Below, one piece after another: positions 25,195-33,053 of a stretch of 64,000 nucleotides of DNA. The DNA is taken from contig CAVXZK010000006.1 in assembly GCA_963766365.1 (NCBI GenBank), positions 558,001-622,000 of the forward strand. Direction: 5' to 3'. The position numbers and the translations under genes are program-made. The notes under the pieces are model-generated. The model was not told where the DNA came from. It saw only the letters and a list, made by a program, of their open reading frames with translations, and searched no databases. How positions within the stretch are numbered: the first letter of the stretch is position 1; the number at the start of each line of letters is the position of its first letter. Source of the DNA: JALORV01 sp963766365 (GTDB taxonomy: Bacteria > Pseudomonadota > Gammaproteobacteria > Burkholderiales > Burkholderiaceae_F).

Positions 25195-25620
25195 ATGACG
25201 CGCCCAGACCTGGAACCCCTGCATCAGGCAGCCTCGACGATCAACCTTGATTCACAACCGCTCGCGCTGCGACTGCGTCCCGGGGCCGCGGTCTTTGCCG
25301 TGCGCGGCGACGTCTGGCTCACCCAGGAGCGCATGGCGGACGACGTCATCCTGGCCGCCGGGGAGCGCTTTGACGTGGGCAGCCGCGAACTGCTGATTGT
25401 CAGTGCCACCAAGGGCTCCGCCGACATCCACATCGTTGCACCGGCGGAAGCGCGCACAGCGAACAGCCGCGACTTCCACGACTTCATGCGCGGGCGGGCC
25501 ACGCAGCTGCGCCACGAGGAGATCGGCCGCCTCGCCAAGGTTCTGCGTGGCGAGATCGACGCACTGATCGCGTGGACCCGCAACCTGCTCGCCCTTCGCG
25601 CCCGCGTCGCCGGTCACTGA
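25195..25620 (+). CDS. DUF2917-family protein
   Basis: The 141-residue protein matches DUF2917: a short beta-rich domain around LRLRPGAAVFAVRGDVWLTQE and DVILAAGERFDV, with no signal peptide or membrane segment. The fold suggests a cupin-like or small-ligand-binding role, but nothing is established. GGAGGT lies four bases before the ATG. It diverges from the LysR gene, an arrangement common for this family in betaproteobacteria. Confidence 0.85.
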   Translation: MTRPDLEPLHQAASTINLDSQPLALRLRPGAAVFAVRGDVWLTQERMADDVILAAGERFDVGSRELLIVSATKGSADIHIVAPAEARTANSRDFHDFMRGRATQLRHEEIGRLAKVLRGEIDALIAWTRNLLALRARVAGH

Positions 25621-25771
25621 CACCTCAGCATCGGATCGGCGCCGGTTGTCTTGCCCGGCGCGAGCACACGGACGATTCACGCCACCGCGTGAGGCCGGTG
25701 CGTGGACTGAATTGGCAATGGGAACCGGCGCAATTGTGAGCGGCCGTCCGCCAGGTTTCTGATACTATCCG

Positions 25772-25798
25772 CCATCCATGTGGATGGTAAATGGATGG
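25772..25798. promoter_or_regulatory. palindromic operator before the ribbon-helix-helix gene
   Basis: CCATCCA (25772-25778), TG, TGGATGG (25781-25787) form a perfect dyad, and a third half-site, TGGATGG, recurs at 25792-25798. TACTAT at 25763-25768 could be a -10 box. Ribbon-helix-helix proteins bind such short repeated half-sites, so autoregulation is likely. Confidence 0.65.
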
Positions 25799-25805
25799 TC
25801 ATCAG

Positions 25806-26228
25806 ATGGCGAAGCAGGACCTCGTCGAAACCCGCCGCAGAGAACCGGAGTCCGAGAAGATCACGATCAACCTGGGTTACGTCGACCTGGGCGGCATCGA
25901 TCTGCTGGTGCAGGAAGGGTTCTATTCGAACCGCACGGACTTCATACGGACGGCCATCCGCAACCAACTCGGCAGCCATGGCGAGGCGTTGAAGCAGACC
26001 GTCGCCCGGCGTTCCATGGTGCTCGGGCTGCAGCGCTATACCCGCGTTGATCTCGAGCGCCTCCGCGCCGCGGGCGAGCAAGTGCATGTCCAGGTACTCG
26101 GCCTCGCGTCGATCGACGACGACGTGCCGGCGAAGCTCGCCGCGCAGACCATCGCGTCGATCTCCGTGCTGGGCGCGCTGCGCGCCAGCCCGGCCGTCAA
26201 GGCCGCGCTGGCCGACCGCATCCGCTAG
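25806..26228 (+). CDS. ribbon-helix-helix (CopG-like) DNA-binding protein
   Basis: The 140-residue protein has an N-terminal ribbon-helix-helix: the strand EKITINLGYVDLGG, then helices IDLLVQEGF and NRTDFIRTAIRNQL. The second half (about residues 60-140) is an extra alpha/beta domain with QVLGLASIDDDVPAKLAAQ and no recognised name. The ATG at 25806 is chosen because the family strand begins soon after; an ATG at 25791 lies in the palindromic region. It lies 25 bases before the esterase gene, so it probably regulates both. Confidence 0.8.
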   Translation: MAKQDLVETRRREPESEKITINLGYVDLGGIDLLVQEGFYSNRTDFIRTAIRNQLGSHGEALKQTVARRSMVLGLQRYTRVDLERLRAAGEQVHVQVLGLASIDDDVPAKLAAQTIASISVLGALRASPAVKAALADRIR

Positions 26229-26252
26229 CGCGCCGAACTCAGGAAGACGGGA

Positions 26253-27452
26253 ATGAAGAAGGACATCCTCGCCCGCATGAAGCGTGCGACCGAACTCACC
26301 CGCGCCGGCCGGCTTGCCGATGCGACGACACTTATCCAGGGGGCGCTCGCCGGCGCAACACCGAGAGCGACCGCGGCCGCAGCGGAGGCCGCGCCTGCCG
26401 ACGAGGTCATCGAAGGCGACTACGTCGAGATCGACGCCGCGCGCGAAACGCCGAACTCCGCAGCCTTGTCCGTGTCCGCGGTGCACACGACGCCACATGC
26501 CGGCCGGGTGAAGCAATTCCTGCGCAGGTGGCGTCGCGATGCGCCCGCCGCGCGGAGTCCCACCGCATCGTCCGATCCAAGAGCAGCCGGCGCGTTCGTG
26601 TCGGGCCAGCACGCCAACGCAGTCGGCGGACGCGCCTACAAGCTTTACGTTCCGTCGAGCTACGTCGACGGACACTCGTTGCCGCTGATTGTGATGCTGC
26701 ACGGCTGCACGCAGGGCCCCGATGACTTTGCCGCCGGCACGCAAATGAACACCGTCGGCGAAGAGCAGCGCTGCTTCGTGCTGTACCCGGAACAGTCGGC
26801 CGCCGCCAACCAGTCGCGCTGCTGGAACTGGTTCCGGCGCGAGGACCAGGTGAGGGACCGCGGCGAGCCCGCGATCGTTGCCGGCATGACGCTCGAGATC
26901 GCTGAGCGCTACGGCATCGACAAGAGGCGGATCTACATTGCGGGGCTGTCTGCCGGTGGTGCGATGGCCGCGGTCATGGCGGTCACCTATCCGGAACTCT
27001 TTGCCGCCGTCGGCATTCACTCGGGTCTCGCCTGCTGCAGCGCGCACGATCTGCCGTCCGCGCTTGCCGCGATGCGCGGAATGCCGACCGCCGCCCCCGG
27101 TGCGGCGCCGTTTCACGCGACACCCACCATCGTCTTTCACGGCGACCACGACAAGACGGTGCATCCGCGCAACGGGGCGGACGTCATCGCGCGATCAACG
27201 CATCACGAGGGCGGGCCGGGCGGCCAAGTGTCCAGCGAGCGCGGCCAGACGCCCGGTGGCCATGCGTACACCCGGGTGGTGCATCGCGACGTGGCCGGCC
27301 GCGTGCTGCTCGAGCACTGGCTGGTGCACGGCGGCGGGCATGCGTGGTTCGGCGGCAGTCGCGCGGGGTCGTATACGGATCCCCGGGGGCCGAACGCGAG
27401 TCTGGAGATGGTGCGGTTCTTCCTGAGTGGTCGCGGCAAGGCGGATCGCTAA
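26253..27452 (+). CDS. PHB depolymerase-family esterase
   Basis: This 399-residue alpha/beta hydrolase belongs to the PHB depolymerase/feruloyl esterase-like family. The family LHGCTQGPDDFAAGTQMN segment (oxyanion region, residues 149-166), nucleophile GLSAGG (Ser233), Asp in FHGDHDKTVHP and His in GGGHAWFGG are all present. No signal peptide is visible, so it appears cytosolic, as in intracellular short-chain poly-hydroxyalkanoate or ester hydrolases. The first 100 residues are Ala/Thr-rich and likely flexible. It follows the ribbon-helix-helix gene. Confidence 0.85.
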   Translation: MKKDILARMKRATELTRAGRLADATTLIQGALAGATPRATAAAAEAAPADEVIEGDYVEIDAARETPNSAALSVSAVHTTPHAGRVKQFLRRWRRDAPAARSPTASSDPRAAGAFVSGQHANAVGGRAYKLYVPSSYVDGHSLPLIVMLHGCTQGPDDFAAGTQMNTVGEEQRCFVLYPEQSAAANQSRCWNWFRREDQVRDRGEPAIVAGMTLEIAERYGIDKRRIYIAGLSAGGAMAAVMAVTYPELFAAVGIHSGLACCSAHDLPSALAAMRGMPTAAPGAAPFHATPTIVFHGDHDKTVHPRNGADVIARSTHHEGGPGGQVSSERGQTPGGHAYTRVVHRDVAGRVLLEHWLVHGGGHAWFGGSRAGSYTDPRGPNASLEMVRFFLSGRGKADR

Positions 27453-27460
27453 GCAGCCTC

Positions 27461-27483
27461 ACACCGAACCGATGGCTCGGTGT
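27461..27483. repeat. inverted repeat between convergent esterase and icmF genes
   Basis: Arms ACACCGA (27461-27467) and TCGGTGT (27477-27483) flank 9 bases. It lies in the short gap between two convergent genes and may terminate both, though no T run is seen. Confidence 0.4.
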
Positions 27484-27529
27484 CGCCTTGGTGCGACGTG
27501 GCACCGGCCGCCCAAGGCCCGCGTGCGCG

Positions 27530-30500
27530 CTACATACTCCGCCGGTACTGCCCCCCGACCTCGAACAGCGCGTTCGTGATCTGGCCGAGCGAACACACGC
27601 GTACCGCGTCCATCAGCACCGCAAAGACGTTCTCGTGGTTGATAACCGCCTTCTGCAGTCGGGCGAGCATTGCCGGTGCTTCCTGCGCGTGACTGCTCTG
27701 GAAGTCCTGCAGTCGCTTCAGCTGGGACTGCTTCTCTTCCTCCGTCGAGCGAGCCAGCTCGATGTGGTCGGGCACCGGTTCGCCGTGCGGATTGCGGAAC
27801 GTGTTCACACCGATGATCGGGTACTCGCCGGTGTGCTTCAGGTGTTCGTAGTGCAGTGACTCTTCCTGGATCTTGCCGCGCTGGTAGCCAAGTTCCATCG
27901 CGCCCAGCACGCCGCCGCGCTCGCTGATCGACTCGAATTCCTTGAGTACCGCTTCCTCGACCAGCTCCGTGAGCTCGTCGATGATGAAGCTGCCCTGGTT
28001 CGGGTTCTCGTTCTTCGCCAGGCCCCACTCGCGGTTGATGATCATCTGGATCGCCATCGCGCGGCGCACGCTCTCCTCGGTGGGCGTGGTGATCGCTTCG
28101 TCGAACGCGTTCGTGTGCAGGCTGTTGGCATTGTCGTAGGTCGCGATCAGTGCCTGCAGCGTCGTGCGGATGTCGTTGAACTGGATCTCCTGCGCGTGCA
28201 GCGAGCGGCCGCTGGTCTGGCAGTGGTACTTGAGTTTCTGGCTGCGCTCGTTGGCTCCGTACCGATCGCGCATCGCGACCGACCAGATGCGGCGCGCGAC
28301 CCGCCCCATCACCGTGTATTCCGGGTCCATGCCGTTGCTGAAGAAGAAACTCAGGTTGGGCGCGAAGTCGTCGATGTGCATGCCACGCGCGAGATAGGCC
28401 TCGACGAACGTGAAGCCGTTGGAGAGCGTGAACGCGAGTTGGCTGATCGGGTTCGCACCGGCCTCGGCGATGTGGTAGCCGCTGATGCTGACCGAGTAGA
28501 AATTCCGCACGTTGTGGTGGACGAAGTACTCCTGGATGTCGCCCATCACCTTCAGCGAGAACTCGGTCGAGAAGATGCAGGTGTTCTGGCCCTGGTCTTC
28601 CTTCAGGATGTCTGCCTGCACGGTGCCGCGCACGTTCTCCAGCACCCATGCGCGGATTTTCCCGGCTTCGTCCTCGGTCGGCTCACGACCGTTGTCAGCG
28701 CGAAACTTGTCGAGGTTCTGGTCGATCGCGGTGTTCATGAACATCGCAAGGATCGTCGGCGCCGGGCCGTTGATCGTCATGCTGACCGAAGTGTTCGGCG
28801 CCGTCAGGTCGAAACCTGAGTACAGCACCTTCAGATCATCGAGCGTCGCGATCGACACGCCGCTGTTGCCCACCTTGCCGTAGATATCCGGCCGCACCGC
28901 GGGATCGTTGCCGTACAACGTCACGCTGTCGAACGCGGTCGAAAGCCGCTTGGCCGGTATGCCTTCTGAAAGGAGCTTGAAACGCTTGTTGGTGCGGAAC
29001 GGATCGCCCTCTCCCGCGAACATGCGCGTCGGGTCCTCGTTCTCACGCTTGAACGCGAACACGCCACCGGTATACGGAAAGCTGCCCGGCACGTTTTCCA
29101 GCAGCATCCAGCGCAGCAGTTCGCCATGGTCCTCATAGTGCGGCAGTGCCACCTTGCGGATCTTGCTGCCCGACAGCGACGTGTGCGTGAGCTTCGTACG
29201 CACCTCGCGGTCGCGGATTTTCACGACGTACTCATCGCCAGCGTAAGCCTGCTGCATCTGCGGCCACATTGCCAGCAGCTTGCGGCTGCGCGCGTCGAGC
29301 TTCCCCTCGCGCGCGGACGCGAGCGCGGCGAGGTTCGCGTTGTCCTCCTTGCACTCGGCCGCCAGAAGCTTCCGCGCCGTCGACAGTTGCTGGTGCTCAC
29401 GGGCTATGCGCGCCTGCTCGCGAGCGTGACGCTTGTAGCCGCGCACCGTTTCGGCGATTTCAGCCAGATACCGCGTGCGCTGCGCCGGCAGGATCGGCAC
29501 CTGGTGCGTCGAGTGACGTGTTGCGACTGAAGGCAGCGTCGACGCGCCGGCCTTGAGTCCCAGTTCCTTCAGGCGCGGCAGCAGCGCCTGGTAAAGCGCG
29601 GTAACGCCATCGTCGTTGAAGCGCGCGGCCATCGTGCCGAACACCGGCATTTCGTCGGGCCGCTTGCTGAAGTCTCCATGGTTGCGCTGCACCTGCTTGG
29701 CAACGTCGCGAAGGGCGTCCGCCGCGCCTTTGCGGTCGAACTTGTTGATCGCGACGAAGTTTGCGAAGTCCAGCATGTCGATCTTCTCGAGCTGGCTCGC
29801 CGCGCCGTACTCCGGTGTCATCACATACAGGCTGAGATCCACCTGCGGCACGATCGCCGCGTCGCCCTGGCCGATACCCGAGGTCTCGACGATGACGAGA
29901 TCAAAGCCCGCGACCTTGCAGGCGGCGATCGCGTGCGGCAGCGCCTGGCTGATTTCGCTGCCGGCTTCACGCGTGGCAAGCGACCGCATGTAGACGCGGG
30001 GTCCCGCGCTCCACGGGTTGATCGCGTTCATGCGGATGCGATCGCCGAGCAGCGCGCCGCCGCTCTTGCGGCGCGACGGATCGATCGAGATCAACGCGAT
30101 GCTGAGCTTGTCACCCTGATCGAGCCGCAGGCGGCGTACCAGCTCATCTGTCAACGAACTCTTCCCAGCGCCCCCGGTGCCCGTGACGCCGAGCACGGGC
30201 ACCTTGGCCGTGTCGGCCGCCTTGTGCAGCGCCTCGACGAGTTTCGCGTCAGCCACGTTCAGTTCGAGCGCGCTGATCATCCGGGCCAGCGCGCGCCAGC
30301 GCCTGGTCAGGTCCTTGTCGTTGATGGCGGCAAGCGAGGCGGGCGCTTCCGGCCCGAGATCGCGGTCGCACTCGGCGACCATCAGCCCGATCATTCCCTG
30401 CAGTCCCATCTTCTGCCCGTCCTCCGGCGAGAAGATGCGGGCGACGCCGTAGTCGTGCAGTTCCCTGATTTCCGCCGGGACGATGACGCCGCCGCCACCG

Positions 30501-30814
30501 CCGTAGACGCGAATGCCTTCACCACCGCGCTGACGCAACAGGTCGAGCATGTACTTGAAGAACTCGACGTGCCCGCCCTGGTAGCTCGATACCGCGATGC
30601 CCTGCACGTCTTCCTGCAGCGCGGCGGTGACGATCTCCTCCACCGAGCGGTTGTGCCCGAGATGGATCACCTCGGCGCCCATGCCCTGCAGGATGCGCCG
30701 CATGATGTTGATACTGGCGTCGTGGCCGTCAAACAGCGACGCCGCAGTGACGAAGCGCACCTTGTGCTTCGGACGGTAACTGGCGAGCTTCTTGATTTCG
30801 GAGAGATCGGTCAT
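27530..30814 (-). CDS. icmF: fused isobutyryl-CoA mutase IcmF
   Basis: The 1094-residue protein is the fused form of adenosylcobalamin-dependent isobutyryl-CoA/n-butyryl-CoA mutase. Domains: B12-binding with FDGHDASI (His31), a MeaI-type G-protein chaperone with P-loop GTGGAGKS (212-219) and NKFD, and a large mutase barrel with TGGVFAFKR, where Phe replaces the Tyr of methylmalonyl-CoA mutase, and HCQTSGRSL. It acts in branched-chain acyl-CoA metabolism. The ATG at 30814 begins TDLSEIKKL. A perfect palindrome lies 73 bases upstream. The next gene on this strand is a tetR gene 98 bases away. Confidence 0.95.
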   Translation of the reverse strand: MTDLSEIKKLASYRPKHKVRFVTAASLFDGHDASINIMRRILQGMGAEVIHLGHNRSVEEIVTAALQEDVQGIAVSSYQGGHVEFFKYMLDLLRQRGGEGIRVYGGGGGVIVPAEIRELHDYGVARIFSPEDGQKMGLQGMIGLMVAECDRDLGPEAPASLAAINDKDLTRRWRALARMISALELNVADAKLVEALHKAADTAKVPVLGVTGTGGAGKSSLTDELVRRLRLDQGDKLSIALISIDPSRRKSGGALLGDRIRMNAINPWSAGPRVYMRSLATREAGSEISQALPHAIAACKVAGFDLVIVETSGIGQGDAAIVPQVDLSLYVMTPEYGAASQLEKIDMLDFANFVAINKFDRKGAADALRDVAKQVQRNHGDFSKRPDEMPVFGTMAARFNDDGVTALYQALLPRLKELGLKAGASTLPSVATRHSTHQVPILPAQRTRYLAEIAETVRGYKRHAREQARIAREHQQLSTARKLLAAECKEDNANLAALASAREGKLDARSRKLLAMWPQMQQAYAGDEYVVKIRDREVRTKLTHTSLSGSKIRKVALPHYEDHGELLRWMLLENVPGSFPYTGGVFAFKRENEDPTRMFAGEGDPFRTNKRFKLLSEGIPAKRLSTAFDSVTLYGNDPAVRPDIYGKVGNSGVSIATLDDLKVLYSGFDLTAPNTSVSMTINGPAPTILAMFMNTAIDQNLDKFRADNGREPTEDEAGKIRAWVLENVRGTVQADILKEDQGQNTCIFSTEFSLKVMGDIQEYFVHHNVRNFYSVSISGYHIAEAGANPISQLAFTLSNGFTFVEAYLARGMHIDDFAPNLSFFFSNGMDPEYTVMGRVARRIWSVAMRDRYGANERSQKLKYHCQTSGRSLHAQEIQFNDIRTTLQALIATYDNANSLHTNAFDEAITTPTEESVRRAMAIQMIINREWGLAKNENPNQGSFIIDELTELVEEAVLKEFESISERGGVLGAMELGYQRGKIQEESLHYEHLKHTGEYPIIGVNTFRNPHGEPVPDHIELARSTEEEKQSQLKRLQDFQSSHAQEAPAMLARLQKAVINHENVFAVLMDAVRVCSLGQITNALFEVGGQYRRSM

Positions 30815-30886
30815 CACGACTCCCGGCAACAGAACGACACCCTGCACGAAGGCGGCAGGCGGGCGCCTCGGAAGGCTAGCTTAGCC

Positions 30887-30908
30887 AAGTTGACGTTAAC
30901 GTCAACTT
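30887..30908. promoter_or_regulatory. 22-bp perfect palindrome in the icmF promoter region
   Basis: The half AAGTTGACGTT is followed directly by its reverse complement AACGTCAACTT. The core resembles the ACGT-type dyads described for LiuR, a MerR-family regulator of branched-chain amino-acid degradation. It lies between the tetR stop and icmF, so icmF is the likely target. Confidence 0.65.
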
Positions 30909-30912
30909 TTCA

Positions 30913-31560
30913 TCACTGAGCGGATTCTCGCGGGCCTCTGCGGGGCGGCGCGGCGCGCAGTCCAGCCAGGAAGAGATCAACCATCTGCGGCGCGGCCGTC
31001 TTGAGATCGAAGCTCGCCGGCGCTTGCACCCAGTCGCGCATCAGTCCGCCGATGAACCCGTACAGGAGGTGCGACGCCAGTCGCGTATCGGTGTCGGCCG
31101 GCAGCTGGCCTTGCGCGACCGCCTGTTCGAGCAGACCGCCACAGTACGACAGGCACTGCTCACGCTCCTGCAGATGGCGCTGCTCCACCGGCGCCAGTTC
31201 GTCGGTGTACTCGCAGCGCAGGAAGGCGACTTCGAAGATCGTGCGCACGCGGGCGCACGAGGTCAGGTGCAGCAGGGCCTTCAGTGCAGTCTCGCGCACG
31301 GCGCCCAGGGGGTCGGTAACGGCAACCTGCGCCGTGTCGAACGCGGCGTCGATCGGCATCTCGGCGCGCGCCAGCATGGCTTCGAAGAGTTCCGCCTTGC
31401 TCGCGAAGTGGTGATAGATCGCGCCGCGCGTCACGCCGGCGGCATCCGCCACTTCAGCCAGGGAAGCGTGGCCGACGCCGCGCTGCAGGAATACCTGCTC
31501 TGCTGCGTCGAGCACCTGCTCGCGCGTTTCCAGCGCCTCCTCCTTGGTCCTTCGTGCCAT
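30913..31560 (-). CDS. TetR/AcrR-family repressor of the divergent efflux operon
   Basis: The 215-residue protein has a TetR helix-turn-helix (EALETREQVLDAAEQVFLQR, then GAIYHHFASKAELF) and the helical ligand domain of AcrR/TtgR-type repressors, which drugs bind to release DNA. It diverges from the RND operon with 104 bases between start codons and an AcrR-like operator in that gap. It should repress both promoters. Confidence 0.92.
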   Translation of the reverse strand: MARRTKEEALETREQVLDAAEQVFLQRGVGHASLAEVADAAGVTRGAIYHHFASKAELFEAMLARAEMPIDAAFDTAQVAVTDPLGAVRETALKALLHLTSCARVRTIFEVAFLRCEYTDELAPVEQRHLQEREQCLSYCGGLLEQAVAQGQLPADTDTRLASHLLYGFIGGLMRDWVQAPASFDLKTAAPQMVDLFLAGLRAAPPRRGPRESAQ

Positions 31561-31596
31561 CTCGCGTCGTTCCGGAACCCGCAGCTACACAACTGA

Positions 31597-31624
31597 AATA
31601 TAAACATTCACGAACGTATGTATT
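31597..31624. promoter_or_regulatory. AcrR-like operator between tetR and the RND operon
   Basis: The dyad centres on ACATTC-AC-GAACGT with outer AT-rich arms ATA and TAT; it is close to the E. coli acrAB operator, which has the same ACATTC/GAATGT core with two bases between. TATTAT at 31621-31626 could be the -10 of the efflux operon, so the site would block it. Confidence 0.7.
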
Positions 31625-31664
31625 ATGCGGCATCGCAAGAGGAACTGTGCCGCGGGGTTTATTC

Positions 31665-32990
31665 ATGATCAAGAACAGAGCGATTGGGCCGGTTTCCTTG
31701 GACGTTGCGGAACGGCGAGCCGCTTGGGTGCGTGCGCTCACACTCACTGCAGCCATTGTCGCCACTGTAGCTGTCCTTGCAGCCTGCGGCCCCAATCAGA
31801 ATGCGGCGGCTGGCGGCGGCGGGTTTCCGCCCGCGCTGGTGTCCGTCCAGACGGTCAAGCCCGTCACTGTCCCGGTGCGCTATGAGTTCGTCGGGCAGAC
31901 CGCCGGGTCCAAGGAAGCCGAGGTCCGCGCCAGGGTGCAAGGCATCCTGGAACGCCGGACCTATCAGGAAGGCAGTCGTGTCAAGGCCGGGCAACTGCTG
32001 TTCGTCATCGATCCGAGGCCGTACGCAGCGCAATTACAGGCGGCCGAGGCGGACCTGTCGCGCGCCGAGGCGCAAGCGGCCCAGGCACAACGCAACTTCG
32101 AACGCGTGAAGCCACTGGCAGGCAGCAAGGCACTGAGCCAGCGCGAGTACGACGAAGCCGTGTCAGCGGCCGAAACCGGGGCGGCGGCGGTCAAGCAGGC
32201 ACAGGCGAAACTGACTGAAGCGAAGCTGAACCTTGGCTACACGTCGGTCTCCGCGCCGGTAACCGGACTGGCCAGCCGCGCGCTGAAGTCCGAAGGTTCG
32301 CTGGTGACGCCGGGAGAGGACAGCCTGCTCACGACCGTGTCGCAGGTCGACCCGCTGTACGTGAACTTCGGCGTGTCAGAGGCCGAGCAACGCCAGATGC
32401 AGAAAGTGATCGGCACCGGCAACGCCATCGCCGCTAATCCGCAGGACGCCAAGTCGGTGTCGGTGACGGTGCGGCTGTCGGACGGAACGGTGTACCCGCA
32501 CAAGGGCCGGCTCGGCTTCATCGATCCGCGCGTGAACACGGCCACGGGTTCCTTCGACGCCCGAGCCGAAGTGCCGAACCCCGACAGCACCCTGCGCCCG
32601 GGCCAGTTCGTGCGCGTCGTCCTTGAAGCGTCGCCGCGACCGGACGTCCTCGTCGTGCCGCAACGCGCCGTGATGGACGGACCGCAAGGCAAGTTCGTCT
32701 ACGTCACCGGCAAGGCGCAGGACGGCAAGGACGTGGCGCTGCCGCGGCCGGTGACCGTCGGCGACTGGGTCGACGTCGACGGGCAGCCGCAGTGGATCAT
32801 CGAGAAGGGACTGGCCAGCGGCGACGTCGTGATCGTCGAGGGCACCGCGAAGATCTTCCCGATCCCCGGAGGCACTCCGATCATGCTCGGACCGCCGCCC
32901 GGCATGGACGGCAAGGGCAGCCCGCCGGGAGCGGGCAAGGGCGACGCCGGCAAGGACGCCGGGAAGCCGGGCGCCGCACCGAAGAAGTAA
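31665..32990 (+). CDS. RND efflux periplasmic adaptor (membrane fusion protein), lipoprotein
   Basis: This 441-residue adaptor links an RND pump to an outer-membrane channel. The signal peptide ends in a lipobox LAAC (Cys41), so it is anchored in the inner membrane. The body shows the barrel-sandwich half-motifs (QGILERRTYQEGSRVKAGQ and GYTSVSAPVTGLASRAL) around a long coiled-coil hairpin rich in Ala/Gln (about residues 130-190). The C-terminal 50 residues are Gly/Pro/Lys-rich and low-complexity. An in-frame GTG at 31647 with AAGAGGAA just upstream is an alternative start. Next to the AcrB-like pump, it is an AcrA-type protein. Confidence 0.93.
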   Translation: MIKNRAIGPVSLDVAERRAAWVRALTLTAAIVATVAVLAACGPNQNAAAGGGGFPPALVSVQTVKPVTVPVRYEFVGQTAGSKEAEVRARVQGILERRTYQEGSRVKAGQLLFVIDPRPYAAQLQAAEADLSRAEAQAAQAQRNFERVKPLAGSKALSQREYDEAVSAAETGAAAVKQAQAKLTEAKLNLGYTSVSAPVTGLASRALKSEGSLVTPGEDSLLTTVSQVDPLYVNFGVSEAEQRQMQKVIGTGNAIAANPQDAKSVSVTVRLSDGTVYPHKGRLGFIDPRVNTATGSFDARAEVPNPDSTLRPGQFVRVVLEASPRPDVLVVPQRAVMDGPQGKFVYVTGKAQDGKDVALPRPVTVGDWVDVDGQPQWIIEKGLASGDVVIVEGTAKIFPIPGGTPIMLGPPPGMDGKGSPPGAGKGDAGKDAGKPGAAPKK

Positions 32991-33053
32991 GCGCGCGACG
33001 AAGGGCGCGCCGCGCGCGCGTCCGCGCCAACGTATCCAGAACAGGATCTCCCG

